This document shows positions 8,834 through 18,209 of a stretch of DNA of 64,000 bases, one piece after another (within the stretch, counting starts at the first letter, position 1; each line of letters begins with the position of its first letter). Below the pieces are notes generated by a model. The model was given only the letters and a program-made list of their open reading frames with translations, was not told where the DNA came from and ran no database searches. The stretch is from an uncultured Methylocystaceae bacterium (GTDB lineage: Bacteria > Pseudomonadota > Alphaproteobacteria > Rhizobiales > Beijerinckiaceae). Made by a program: the position numbers and the translations under genes. The stretch covers positions 1-64,000 of the forward strand of contig CALMZV010000027.1 of assembly GCA_937870755.1 (NCBI GenBank), read 5' to 3'.

Positions 8834-10219
8834 TCAGGCCAGCGGCTGCAAGCGCACGCGCAGCCCGTCGCGCGGCTGCGGAATGGGCCACAGTTTCCAC
8901 GACGGCCGGTAGTCTCTCGGCGCAACGATCTCGGCCTGCGTCAGCAGGTGATAGGAGAAACACTTGGCCTGCATGTAGGCGAAGTTGAGTCCCAGGCACA
9001 TGTGCGCGCCGCCGCCATAGGGAACGAACGCGAACTTGTGGCGATTGCGGCTGGCCTCGTCGGTAAAGCGCAGCGGATCGAACTTTTGCGGCTCCGGCCA
9101 CACGTCCGGCATGTGGTGGGTGTAGAGAGGGTTGGCGTTCACGCGCGCGCCGGCCGGAATTTTGTAGCCGCCGAACTCCGTGTCGCGCATGGCGCAGCGC
9201 GGCAGCGAAGGCACCGGCGGTATGATGCGCAGCGCCTCCTTGAACGCCATTTCGGTCAGTTTCATCTCGTCGAGTTTTTCGAACGGCAGCGGCTCGCCCG
9301 GCGCCAGTTGCAGCGACAGCGCCTCCTCGCGCAGCTTCTGCTGCCATTCGGGATTGACCGCCAGATGATAGACGAACGAGGTGAGCGAGGATGTGAGCGT
9401 GTCGTGCGCGGCCATCATGAGGAAACTCATGTGGTCGATGATTTCCTGTTTCGTCAGATGCGCGCCGTCGTCGGTCGTCGCCTTGCACAATTGCGTGAAG
9501 ATGTCCTCGCCCGTTCCCGCGCGTCGCGCCTCGATCTGCCGCCCGAAATAATCGACCATGAAGGCGCGGCCCTTGACGCCCCGCGCCATCTGCGTGCCGG
9601 GAATGGGAGCGCGCACGACCGAGACCGCCGCAGCCACCATGTCGACGAAGGCGCGTTTGATCGCCTCCACCTCGTCGCCCAGCTCCGCGCCGAGAAACGA
9701 GACGGATGCAAGATCGAGCGTGAGTTGCTTGACGGCCGGATAGAACACGATGTCGGGCCCCGCCGCGCGCCAGCCCTCAAGCCCGTGCGCGATGCCGGAA
9801 TTGAGGCTCGCGAGATAGGATTTCATCGGCCCGGACTTGAACGCGACCGACAGCGCCTTGCGATGCAGGCGGTGTTCGTCGAAATCGAGCAGCATCAGCC
9901 CGCGCGGAAAAAGCCTGTCGAGGATGGCGCCCCAGCCATGCGTGGATGAGAACAGCTTCGTGTTGTCGAACAGAACGAATTCGTTCGCCTCCGGCCCCAG
10001 CAGCGCGATCGAGCGCATGCCGAACACACGGCTGCGGTAGACGCGCCCGTGGCGCGCGGCCATCTCCTCCACCGAGCCTTTCGGGTCGGCGAGCACGGCG
10101 AGCGTGTTGCCGAGAACGGGCCAGCCGTCGGAGCCCGGAATATGCGACAGATCCGCGAGCGACGGCGGCCTGATGGCGGGCGTGGCGAGCGGATGGCGTT
10201 CGAGCGCGAGCGTTGACAT
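8834..10219 (-). CDS. Cytochrome P450 monooxygenase
   Basis: Haem-thiolate oxygenase of 461 residues with no membrane anchor, so probably soluble. The I-helix oxygen-binding region reads MMAAHDTLTSS (family AGxDT), the K-helix has ExxR in FKEALR, and the haem-binding loop is FVPYGGGAHMCLG with ligand Cys408. The substrate cannot be deduced and no ferredoxin or reductase gene is adjacent. The ATG has GGGGAG upstream. It lies 83 bp downstream of the amidase gene on the same strand and may share its transcript. Confidence 0.93.
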   Translation of the reverse strand: MSTLALERHPLATPAIRPPSLADLSHIPGSDGWPVLGNTLAVLADPKGSVEEMAARHGRVYRSRVFGMRSIALLGPEANEFVLFDNTKLFSSTHGWGAILDRLFPRGLMLLDFDEHRLHRKALSVAFKSGPMKSYLASLNSGIAHGLEGWRAAGPDIVFYPAVKQLTLDLASVSFLGAELGDEVEAIKRAFVDMVAAAVSVVRAPIPGTQMARGVKGRAFMVDYFGRQIEARRAGTGEDIFTQLCKATTDDGAHLTKQEIIDHMSFLMMAAHDTLTSSLTSFVYHLAVNPEWQQKLREEALSLQLAPGEPLPFEKLDEMKLTEMAFKEALRIIPPVPSLPRCAMRDTEFGGYKIPAGARVNANPLYTHHMPDVWPEPQKFDPLRFTDEASRNRHKFAFVPYGGGAHMCLGLNFAYMQAKCFSYHLLTQAEIVAPRDYRPSWKLWPIPQPRDGLRVRLQPLA

Positions 10220-10302
10220 GAGCCTGTCTCCCCATGGCGCCTTGTGGCGATTTTGGACGAGAGGCTAGCTGCGCGGTCCGCGCGCGGCAATCTTGCAGCG
10301 CA

Positions 10303-11721
10303 CTACGTCTTGTTCTTCTTCCAGAGTTTCTTGCAAAGGCGACCCGCCCCGCTTTCGATAGCCTCCGCCGCGTCCAGACACAGGTCCTCGCGGTAGCGCC
10401 CAGCGATCAATTGCACGCCGACCGGCGCGCCGCCGACCAGATCCACCGGCGCCACCGCCGCCGGCAGCCCGAGCACGTTGATCGCCGAAATGAAGCGCAG
10501 ATCGTTCCAGAACAGGTTGCGCACCGCCGCGTCGCCGCCGAGATCGGCGCGCGGTCCGGGCGTGCGCCGCACGGTCGTCGGCGCGAGCACGACCGGATAG
10601 CGCTCGAAGAACATCTGCCACGCGCGGATATGCGCATTGCGCTCGGCGCAGGCTTTCATCCAGCCTTCCATGTCGAGCGTGTCGGCGGTCGTCATGAATC
10701 CGTCGAGCGTCTTCTTGAAATCGTCGCTGGCGACGGCGCGCATCGCCTTTTCATTCATCACGCGCGTTTCGTTCATGATGATGTTGGCCCACGTGCGCCA
10801 CACCCCGCCGATGTCGGGAACCTCGACCTCCTCGACGATATAGCCAGCATCGCTCAGATGATCGGCGGCTTTCGTCAGAACGGCGAGCACGTCCGCGTCG
10901 CATTCCATGTCCTCGGGAATCTTCGCCCTGGCGACTCGGATCGCGCCTTCGGGCTTCGGCCCTTCGAGCGGCGCGGGAACCCACCACGGATCGCGCGCAT
11001 CGCGCGCCGCCATGACCGATAGCGCGAGCCGCACGTCGGCGACGCTGCGCGCGAGCGGCCCCTGCGCCGACATGAGATGGGCGAGCATCGGCCGCTCCAT
11101 CGTCGCGCTGGCATTGAAGGCGGGAATGCGCCCCTGCGTCGGCTTGATGGTCGCCACGCCGTTGCAATGGGCCGGCCAGCGCAGCGAGCCGCCGATGTCG
11201 TTGCCATGCGCGATGCAGCCGATGCCCATCGCGACCGACGCGCCGGCGCCGCCGGACGAGCCGCCGCAGGTGATGGCGCTGTCCCACGGATTCACGGTCA
11301 GGCCGTGCAGCGGATTGTCGGTGAAGCCGCGGAACGAGAATTCCGGCGTATTGGTGAGACCGAGCACGATGGCGCCCGCCCTGCGCAGGTTGCGGGCGAC
11401 CGGCGAGTCGGCCGGCGCGATGATCCCCTCCATCGCCTTCACGCCATTCGGGTTGGGCATACCCTCGACGTCGACATTCTCCTTGATGGTGACCGGCACG
11501 CCGTGCAGCGGCGGCAGTTCGGCGCCCGACGCCTGCAGCCGGTCGGCCGCCGTCGCCGCCGCGCGCGCCTGATCGCTCATGTCGTAGACCACGGCGTTCA
11601 GCCCTGGATTGACCTTCTTCATCCGGTCGAGATGCGCCTCCGTCACCTCCCGCGCGGAAACCTCGCCGGATCGGATTTTCCGCGCGGTCTTGGACGCCGA
11701 CCATTTCCAGATTTTCGACAT
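10303..11721 (-). CDS. Amidase-signature family hydrolase
   Basis: A 472-residue enzyme of the GatA/FAAH superfamily. The Ser-cisSer-Lys triad is complete: Lys80 in TIKEN, Ser155 in GGSSGGAG and nucleophile Ser179 in GNDIGGSLRWPA, with the 75- and 24-residue spacings seen in family members. It probably hydrolyses a small amide or nitrile-derived amide; it is not GatA, since no gatC or gatB is adjacent. The start ATG at 11721 has a strong GAGGAG site. The frame stays open further upstream, but that stretch is antisense-like shadow across the helicase gene. The 185 bp upstream of it hold nothing recognisable beyond a short GGATTTGTGA direct repeat. Confidence 0.9.
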   Translation of the reverse strand: MSKIWKWSASKTARKIRSGEVSAREVTEAHLDRMKKVNPGLNAVVYDMSDQARAAATAADRLQASGAELPPLHGVPVTIKENVDVEGMPNPNGVKAMEGIIAPADSPVARNLRRAGAIVLGLTNTPEFSFRGFTDNPLHGLTVNPWDSAITCGGSSGGAGASVAMGIGCIAHGNDIGGSLRWPAHCNGVATIKPTQGRIPAFNASATMERPMLAHLMSAQGPLARSVADVRLALSVMAARDARDPWWVPAPLEGPKPEGAIRVARAKIPEDMECDADVLAVLTKAADHLSDAGYIVEEVEVPDIGGVWRTWANIIMNETRVMNEKAMRAVASDDFKKTLDGFMTTADTLDMEGWMKACAERNAHIRAWQMFFERYPVVLAPTTVRRTPGPRADLGGDAAVRNLFWNDLRFISAINVLGLPAAVAPVDLVGGAPVGVQLIAGRYREDLCLDAAEAIESGAGRLCKKLWKKNKT

Positions 11722-11906
11722 GGCTGAACTCCTCGTGGCGCAAGCGTAGCGGGCGGAGGCGGCGCCTGTCGAGCGGCCGTGATCGTGCAGGATTTGTGAA
11801 GGATTTGTGACGCTTCCATCGTCGACCGAGGCGCGGCGGTCCCTCGCCCGCCGCGGCCGCGGAACTTCCCTCGCTTGCGTCTGGCGATTGGCGGAAGGCG
11901 CAGCGC

Positions 11907-14264
11907 TCATCCGCGCTGCACGAAACTCTCCAGCACCATCTTGCGACCTGCCTTGTCGAAATCGACCGTCAGTTTGTTGCCGTCCACGCTGCGCACCGAG
12001 CCCGGGCCGAACTTGACGTGAAACACGCGCGCGCCGGGCGCGTAGCCCGAGACGGCCGACGATTTGGCGACGAGTTCGCCCTCGATCGTCATGGGTCCGC
12101 GCCGCGCCGCCGCGCCCTGCGCGCGCCCGGTCGCAAATCCGCTCGCGCCGCGCGTCTCGCCGGCGCGCGCCTGCGCGCGTTTCCAGCCGGGCGTCGAATA
12201 GCTCGACCCATACGTATCCATGTTCTCGAACCGCGAGAGCGCGTAGCCGCCGTATTGCGAGGCGCTCACGGCCTCCACGACCTCGACATGGGCCGCCGGC
12301 AGGTCGTCGAGAAAGCGGGAGGGAATGGTCGTCTGCCACATGCCGTGGATGCGGCGATTGGTGGCGAAGTAAATTTTCGCGCGTTTGCGCGCGCGCGTCA
12401 CGCCGACATAGGCCAGGCGCCTCTCCTCTTCCAGCCCCGCGCGACCGTTCTCGTCGAGCGATCTTTGATGCGGAAACAGCCCCTCTTCCCATCCGGGCAG
12501 ATAGACCGTGTCGAACTCCAGACCCTTCGCGCCGTGCAGCGTCATGATGGAGACGCGCTCGCCTTCGGCGGCCTCGTCCTTCTCCATCACCAGCGAAATA
12601 TGTTCGAGGAACGCGGCCATGTCGGGAAATTCCTCCATGGCGCGCACCAGTTCCTTCAGGTTTTCGAGTCGTCCCGCGGCCTCGGCCGTGCGGTCGGCGC
12701 GCCACATGTCGACATAGCCGCTTTCCTCCAGAATGGTCTCGGCCAACTCGTTGTGCGGACGCTGGTCGAGATCGCGCGCCCACCGCGCGAAACTTTCCAG
12801 CAGGTCGCGCAGCGTGGCGCGCGGCTTCGGCTTCAACTCCTCCGTCTCCACCAGCATCGCCGCCGCGCGCATGAGCGGCACGTTCGCGCGCCGCGCATGG
12901 TCGTGAATGGTCTGCAAGGTCGCTTCGCCGAGCCCCCGCTTCGGCTTGTTGAAAATGCGCTCGAAGGCGAGATCGTCGGCCGGCTGCGCCACGCAGCGAA
13001 TGTAGGCCAGCGCGTCGCGGATTTCGGCGCGCTCGTAGAACCGCGGCCCGCCGATCACGCGATAAGGCAGTCCGAGCGTGATGAACCGCTCTTCGAACTC
13101 TCGCATCTGGAACGAGGCGCGCACCAGGATCGCCATCTCGTCCAGCCGCTCGCCCTGCCGCTGCAACTGTTCGATATCCTCGCCGATGGCGCGCGCTTCC
13201 TCTTCCGAATCCCACACGCCGGCGACCGTTGGCTTCACGCCGTCTTCGCCGTCGGTGAACAGCGTCTTGCCGAGGCGATCCTTGTTGTGCGCGATGAGGC
13301 CGGACGCCGCCGCCAGAATATGGCCCGTCGAGCGATAGTTGCGCTCGAGCCGGATGACGCGCGCGCCCGGAAAATCCTGCTCGAAGCGCAGGATGTTGTC
13401 CACGTCCGCGCCGCGCCAGCCGTAGATCGACTGGTCGTCGTCGCCCACGCAGCACACGTTGTCGCGCCCCTGCGCGATCAGCTTCAGCCACAGATACTGG
13501 ACCGTGTTGGTGTCCTGATATTCGTCGACGAGCAGATATTTGAACCGGCGCTTCCAGTCGGCCAGCACGTCCTCGTGCTCGCGGAACAGCCGCAGGCATT
13601 CGAGCAGCAGGTCGCCGAAATCGGCCGCATTGAGAACTTTCAGCCGCTCCTGATAGACCGCGTAGAGTTTCGCGCCGCGCCCGTTGGCGTAAGCCTCCGC
13701 TTCGCCCGCCGGCACGCGATCCGGCGTCAGGCCGCGGTTCTTCCATCCGTCGATCGCCCAGGCGAGCGTGCGCGCGGGCCAGCGCTTTTCGTCGATGTTC
13801 TCGGCCTGGACGATCTGCTTGAGCAGCCGGATCTGGTCGTCCGTGTCGAGTATGGTGAAGTTGGACTTCAGTCCGACGAGTTCGGCATGGCGGCGCAGGA
13901 TCTTGGTGGAGATGGCGTGGAACGTGCCGAGCCACGGCATGCCTTCGGCGACCGGGCCGGCGAGCGCGGCCACCCGCTCCTTCATCTCGCGCGCGGCCTT
14001 GTTGGTGAAGGTGACGGCCAGAATCTCGTGCGCCCGCGCGCGGCCGGAGGCGATGATGTGCGCGATGCGCGTCGTCAGCACCCGCGTCTTGCCGGTGCCC
14101 GCGCCGGCGAGCACCAGCACCGGTCCCTCGAGCGCCTCCACAGCCGCGCGCTGCTCGGGATTGAGGCCCGCGAGCCAGGGCGCCGCGCGCTGGCTGAGCG
14201 CGCGCGCTGCGATGCCGCCGGCGGGCGGCGCGTCGGGCGGGTCTGGCGAAAACGGTTCGGACAA
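11907..14264 (-). CDS. uvrD: UvrD/PcrA-type superfamily 1 DNA helicase
   Basis: ATP-dependent 3'-5' helicase for nucleotide-excision and mismatch repair. The 785-residue protein shows motif Q in LNPEQRAAVEA, Walker A AGAGTGKT at residues 53-60, motif Ia TFTNKAAREM, motif II VDEYQDTN, motif III GDDDQSIYGWRGA, motif IV RLERNYRST and motif V/VI TLHGAKGLEF and VGVTRARK. The C-terminus has the short Tudor-like tail (GARVFHVKFGPGSV) found in UvrD/PcrA. The start is TTG at 14264 with only a weak ribosome-binding site. Confidence 0.95.
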   Translation of the reverse strand: MSEPFSPDPPDAPPAGGIAARALSQRAAPWLAGLNPEQRAAVEALEGPVLVLAGAGTGKTRVLTTRIAHIIASGRARAHEILAVTFTNKAAREMKERVAALAGPVAEGMPWLGTFHAISTKILRRHAELVGLKSNFTILDTDDQIRLLKQIVQAENIDEKRWPARTLAWAIDGWKNRGLTPDRVPAGEAEAYANGRGAKLYAVYQERLKVLNAADFGDLLLECLRLFREHEDVLADWKRRFKYLLVDEYQDTNTVQYLWLKLIAQGRDNVCCVGDDDQSIYGWRGADVDNILRFEQDFPGARVIRLERNYRSTGHILAAASGLIAHNKDRLGKTLFTDGEDGVKPTVAGVWDSEEEARAIGEDIEQLQRQGERLDEMAILVRASFQMREFEERFITLGLPYRVIGGPRFYERAEIRDALAYIRCVAQPADDLAFERIFNKPKRGLGEATLQTIHDHARRANVPLMRAAAMLVETEELKPKPRATLRDLLESFARWARDLDQRPHNELAETILEESGYVDMWRADRTAEAAGRLENLKELVRAMEEFPDMAAFLEHISLVMEKDEAAEGERVSIMTLHGAKGLEFDTVYLPGWEEGLFPHQRSLDENGRAGLEEERRLAYVGVTRARKRAKIYFATNRRIHGMWQTTIPSRFLDDLPAAHVEVVEAVSASQYGGYALSRFENMDTYGSSYSTPGWKRAQARAGETRGASGFATGRAQGAAARRGPMTIEGELVAKSSAVSGYAPGARVFHVKFGPGSVRSVDGNKLTVDFDKAGRKMVLESFVQRG

Positions 14265-14365
14265 GGGCGTCTTTCGGGCGAATCGGGTGGGTTCAATGTG
14301 GGGACTTGCGCCCGCACTGTCACGCCACCCCGTTTGTCGCTACTCTCGGGCGAAATGGAGGCGCC

Positions 14366-14902
14366 ATGCATCCCGCTCAAGTCATTGAATTCTGGATGGA
14401 AGCCGGCAGCGAGGCGTGGTTTTCGCGCAACGCGGATTTCGACGCCGCGATCACGGCCCGTTTTTTGCTGCTGCACGAGCGCGCCGCGCGCGGCGACCTG
14501 CCGGGCTGGGACGCCTCGCCCGAAGGCGCGCTGGCGCTGCTGCTGTTGCTCGACCAGTTTCCGCGCAACATGTTTCGCGGGACGCCCCGGGCCTTCGCGA
14601 CCGACGCCCGCGCGCTGGCCGTCGCCCAGACCGCGATCGCCCGCGGGTTCGACGCCCGCTACGCCCTGCCGCTGAAGAGTTTCTTCTACCTGCCGTTCAT
14701 GCACGCCGAAGACCTCGCGCATCAGCGCCGCTGCGAGGCGCTTTACGCGGCCGCCGGATATGAGGAGGGCGTGAAGTACGCCGTCATCCACCGCGAGATC
14801 ATTGAGAAATTCGGCCGCTTTCCGCACCGCAATCCGATCCTCGGCCGGGACATGCGGCCGGAGGAACAGGCGTTTCTCGACGCCGGCGGCTTCGCGGGCT
14901 GA
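14366..14902 (+). CDS. DUF924 family protein
   Basis: A 178-residue helical protein of a widespread family without a known biochemical role. Recognised by HPAQVIEFWMEAG at the N-terminus, the hallmark LLLLLDQFPRNMFRGTPRAFATD and the C-terminal half KSFFYLPFMHAEDLAHQ. The ATG at 14366 is chosen because GGAGG precedes it; an in-frame start 20 codons earlier lacks one. It is divergent from uvrD. Confidence 0.9.
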   Translation: MHPAQVIEFWMEAGSEAWFSRNADFDAAITARFLLLHERAARGDLPGWDASPEGALALLLLLDQFPRNMFRGTPRAFATDARALAVAQTAIARGFDARYALPLKSFFYLPFMHAEDLAHQRRCEALYAAAGYEEGVKYAVIHREIIEKFGRFPHRNPILGRDMRPEEQAFLDAGGFAG

Positions 14903-14965
14903 TTGGACGGGCGCCGTCCGCGCGACTAACCTGAAAGCGGACAACAACGAGAACGGGAGAACGCC

Positions 14966-16381
14966 TTGAGCGAGCAACACGTGCGCAACCGGCCGGCGAG
15001 CCACGTCATCGACGCCGCCGTGCGCGAACTGACCGCCAAATTCGGCAACCAGGTGGTCACCTCGCAGGCGGTCCGCCACCAGCACGGGCACAACCTGTCG
15101 TGGACGCCGAACCAGTCGCCCGACGCGGTCGTCTATCCGCAATCGACCGAGGAGGTGGCCGAGATCGTCCGGATTTGCCTCAGCCACGATGTTCCGGTCA
15201 TTCCGTTCGGAACCGGCACCTCGCTCGAGGGTCACGTCAACGCGCCCTACGGCGGCGTTTCGGTCGATGTGTCGCAGATGAAGGAGATTCTCGCCGTCAA
15301 CGTCGACGATCTCGACTGCGTGGTGCAGCCGGGCGTGACCCGCAAGGCGCTCAACGACTATCTGCGCGACACCGGCCTGTTCTTTCCGATCGATCCCGGC
15401 GCCGACGCCTCCATCGGCGGCATGACGTCGACGCGCGCGTCGGGCACCAACGCCGTGCGCTACGGCACGATGAAGGACAACGTGCTGTCGCTCACCGTCG
15501 TCACGCCCGACGGCAAGATCGTGAAGACCGCGCGGCGGGCGCGCAAATCGTCGGCCGGCTACGATCTCACGCGCCTGTTCGTCGGCGCCGAAGGCACGTT
15601 GGGCATCATCACCGAAATCACGCTCAGGCTGTATGGAATACCGGAGGCGATTTCGGCCGCCACCTGTCAGTTCCCGACGCTGAAGGCGGCCTGCGACACG
15701 GTGATCGAGACCATCCAGTCGGGTCTCGGCATCGCGCGTATCGAATTCGTGGACGAAATGTCGGTGCGCGCGATGAACAACTATTCCAAGCTCGGCCTCG
15801 CCGAAGTCCCGACGCTGTTTCTGGAGTTCCACGGCACCGAGGCTGGCGTCGAGGAACAGGTGAAACGGTTCGGCGAAATGGCGGCCGAACGCGGCGGCGG
15901 TCCCTTCACCTGGGCGACCAAGCCGGAAGACCGCAACAAGATGTGGCAGGCCCGCCACGACATGTTCTGGGCCATGCAGACGCTCAAGCCGCGTCCCGAC
16001 ATGTCGTCCTTCGCCACGGACGTCTGCGTGCCCATTTCGCGGCTCGCCGATTGCGTGACCGAAACCCAGAAGGACGCCGAGCAGCACGGCGTCATCTCCG
16101 CCATTCTCGGCCACGTCGGCGACGGCAATTTCCATTCCGGCCCCGTGTTCGATCCGAAAGACCCGGCCGACGTCGCCAAGGCGCAGGCGTTCGCCGAACG
16201 GCTGGTCGACCGCGCGCTGAAAATGGGCGGCACGTGCACCGGCGAGCACGGCGTCGGTCAGGCGAAGATCAAGTTCATGAAAGTGGAGCATTCGCCCGAA
16301 ACGCTCGACCTGATGCGCACGATCAAACGCGCCATCGATCCGAAGAACATCATGAACCCGGGCAAGGTGCTGGATGCCTGA
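14966..16381 (+). CDS. dld: FAD-linked oxidase, D-lactate dehydrogenase (cytochrome)-like
   Basis: A 471-residue flavoprotein of the GlcD/LDHD family that oxidises D-lactate or a related D-2-hydroxyacid and passes electrons to the respiratory chain. The FAD-binding PCMH domain is near residues 50-230 (VIPFGTGTSLEGH, PGADASIGGMTSTRASGTNA, GAEGTLGIITEITLRL). The C-terminal cap domain has the metal/substrate motifs GHVGDGNFHSG and GEHGVG. No iron-sulfur partner is adjacent, which favours a one-subunit LDHD-type enzyme over glycolate oxidase. The start is TTG with GGGAGA seven bases upstream. A hairpin terminator follows. Confidence 0.9.
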   Translation: MSEQHVRNRPASHVIDAAVRELTAKFGNQVVTSQAVRHQHGHNLSWTPNQSPDAVVYPQSTEEVAEIVRICLSHDVPVIPFGTGTSLEGHVNAPYGGVSVDVSQMKEILAVNVDDLDCVVQPGVTRKALNDYLRDTGLFFPIDPGADASIGGMTSTRASGTNAVRYGTMKDNVLSLTVVTPDGKIVKTARRARKSSAGYDLTRLFVGAEGTLGIITEITLRLYGIPEAISAATCQFPTLKAACDTVIETIQSGLGIARIEFVDEMSVRAMNNYSKLGLAEVPTLFLEFHGTEAGVEEQVKRFGEMAAERGGGPFTWATKPEDRNKMWQARHDMFWAMQTLKPRPDMSSFATDVCVPISRLADCVTETQKDAEQHGVISAILGHVGDGNFHSGPVFDPKDPADVAKAQAFAERLVDRALKMGGTCTGEHGVGQAKIKFMKVEHSPETLDLMRTIKRAIDPKNIMNPGKVLDA

Positions 16382-16385
16382 TTTT

Positions 16386-16412
16386 GAAACGCCCGCACGA
16401 CGCGGGCGTTTC
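16386..16412 (+). terminator. Bidirectional hairpin terminator
   Basis: An 11-bp perfect stem, GAAACGCCCGC (16386-16396) with GCGGGCGTTTC (16402-16412), and a five-base loop. It lies between two convergent genes; the T-tail is short (GTTCC). Confidence 0.75.
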
Positions 16413-16483
16413 GTTCCCTCGCATCGGCTCGGCGCCGCGTTCGCGGCTAAATCGACGGCGGCGCCGTCGATCGCTTCGCGCTC

Positions 16484-18082
16484 CTAATTCTTCGTGATCT
16501 TCAGGATCGAATTGTCGGCATCGCTCGTCACGTAGATCGCGTCGGAGCCGCCCACCGCGACGCCCGTCGGCGTATACGTCGGCGGCATGCCGGCGGGCGC
16601 CGGCAGACCGATCGGCAGATTGCCGGCGATCTCGCGCGCCACGCCATCCTTGCCGATGGCGACCAGCCGACGGGCGCCGACTTCCGCCACGACCAGCGTC
16701 CCGTCCTTCATCAGCGCGATGCCTTCGGGCATATTCAGGCCGCGCGCGACCACCGCTTTCTCCCCGGTGTCGATGTTCACACGCGTCACCTGGCCGGCGA
16801 CCGCTTCGGTCACGAACGCCATATTGCCGCTTACCGCCATGCCCAGCGGGGTGACGAGTCCCGTCGCCACCGGCCGGCCGAGTTCGCCGAACCGTCCGCC
16901 GCGCTGCGTGATCATGCCGCCGGCGTATTCGGCGACGATGAATGAACCGTCCGGCATCGGAACGGCGTCGTGCGGCGTCTTGATGTTGTGGGTCATCGAC
17001 AGGCTCTTGCCCGTCCTGGCGTCGAACAGCTGCACCGTGCCGGTGAACCAGCTCGACAGCGCCACCCTGTCGCCGCTCGCGCCCGCGCTCATCGGATATT
17101 CGAGTTCGTCGCCCTGCATGCGCGCAATCGTCTTCACGCGCCCGCTCGCGCCGTCCACCTGCCGGTAGGCGAAGACGTCCGCCACATGGAGCGTGTCGCG
17201 TCCGTCGACGATCGTGATCGCCAGCCCGCCGGGAATGGCGAGCTTGCCTGAGATGAGCGTGCGCGCGCGGCCCGTCTTCGGGTTCACTTCCTCGATCGAA
17301 TTGTCCACCATATTGGACACGAAGATGCGATCGTTCCGGTCGATGGCGAGATTGTCGAGACCGGTCTTGAGTTTGGCGACCACCTTCTTCTGTCGCGTTG
17401 CTGGGTCGATCCGGACGAGTTCGCCGGCCTTGGTGTCGATGGCGAATATCTCGCCTTTGGAATTGAGATTGACGGCGGCCGGAACCTTCAGCCCCTCCGC
17501 CAGAACATCGATCTTCGCCGCATCGAGATCAACGCGCACGATCTGGCCCTTGAACCACAAGGGCCCGTAAAGTTTTCCGTCCTTGCCGATTTCGAATCCG
17601 TTCAGCCCGCCCATATTCTCCATGATCTTGCGCGGCGCCTGCACGCCATTCGTGTCGATTTCGTAGAGCGCATCGCCGAGAAACACCTGCGTGGCGTAGA
17701 GTCGCCCGTCCGCGCGATAGGCGAGCGAATTGATGCCCGGCAGGCCGCTGGCGAGTTTCCGGATCGGCCCGTCGCCCTTCTTCGAATAGACGTCGCCGAT
17801 CAGATAAGCCGTCCACGCCATCGTCCCGTCCGGCGCGATGGCGATGTCGTCGGCCATGCCCTGCGGCGGCGGCACGAGCGTTTTCGCCTTCCCTTTCGCG
17901 ACTTCGTAAATCGCTTGCCCAACCACGCTGCCGGCCAGCAGGCGCCCCCCGGCGTCGACGGCCAGCCCATGCACGCCATGAAAGGCCGAGCCCGGAACCA
18001 GCGTGCGCACCCGCCACTGCTCCGCCGAAGCGGCGGTCGAAAGAAGCGCGAGCGTGGCGAAACAGATCGCGGTGCGTTTCAT
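16484..18082 (-). CDS. Periplasmic NHL/SMP-30-like beta-propeller protein
   Basis: A 532-residue exported protein with a signal peptide cleaved after ASA at residue 20. The mature part is a series of 40-50-residue repeats with phrases such as GVHGLAVDAGGRLLAGS, DDIAIAPDGTMAWTA, NLAIDRNDRIFVSN and GIALMKDGTLVVAEVG, as in NHL, SMP-30 and strictosidine-synthase-like propellers. Acidic residues at blade tips could bind calcium. No catalytic identity can be assigned; it may be a lactonase-type or scaffold protein. GGGAGGGAC precedes the ATG. It is divergent from the AsmA-like gene. Confidence 0.8.
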   Translation of the reverse strand: MKRTAICFATLALLSTAASAEQWRVRTLVPGSAFHGVHGLAVDAGGRLLAGSVVGQAIYEVAKGKAKTLVPPPQGMADDIAIAPDGTMAWTAYLIGDVYSKKGDGPIRKLASGLPGINSLAYRADGRLYATQVFLGDALYEIDTNGVQAPRKIMENMGGLNGFEIGKDGKLYGPLWFKGQIVRVDLDAAKIDVLAEGLKVPAAVNLNSKGEIFAIDTKAGELVRIDPATRQKKVVAKLKTGLDNLAIDRNDRIFVSNMVDNSIEEVNPKTGRARTLISGKLAIPGGLAITIVDGRDTLHVADVFAYRQVDGASGRVKTIARMQGDELEYPMSAGASGDRVALSSWFTGTVQLFDARTGKSLSMTHNIKTPHDAVPMPDGSFIVAEYAGGMITQRGGRFGELGRPVATGLVTPLGMAVSGNMAFVTEAVAGQVTRVNIDTGEKAVVARGLNMPEGIALMKDGTLVVAEVGARRLVAIGKDGVAREIAGNLPIGLPAPAGMPPTYTPTGVAVGGSDAIYVTSDADNSILKITKN

Positions 18083-18209
18083 GGGTCGTCCCTCCCCGAT
18101 GTCGGCGGCGCTGGCCGAGCTTTTCAGACGGGGCCTGCCCCGGCAAGCGCCGCGTCGCCGTTACGCCACGAATCCCGCTATGATGCCGGCTTCACACGAA
18201 GCTTGATCC

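Noticed and set aside
10303-13935. Apparent fusion of the amidase to a 738-residue upstream extension
   Set aside because: The upstream stretch overlaps uvrD in another frame and is low-complexity; the amidase has its own ATG with GAGGAG.
12018-14675. Long plus-strand frame opposite uvrD running into the DUF924 gene
   Set aside because: Antisense shadow: it runs through two real genes in the wrong frame, with biased composition and no ribosome-binding site.
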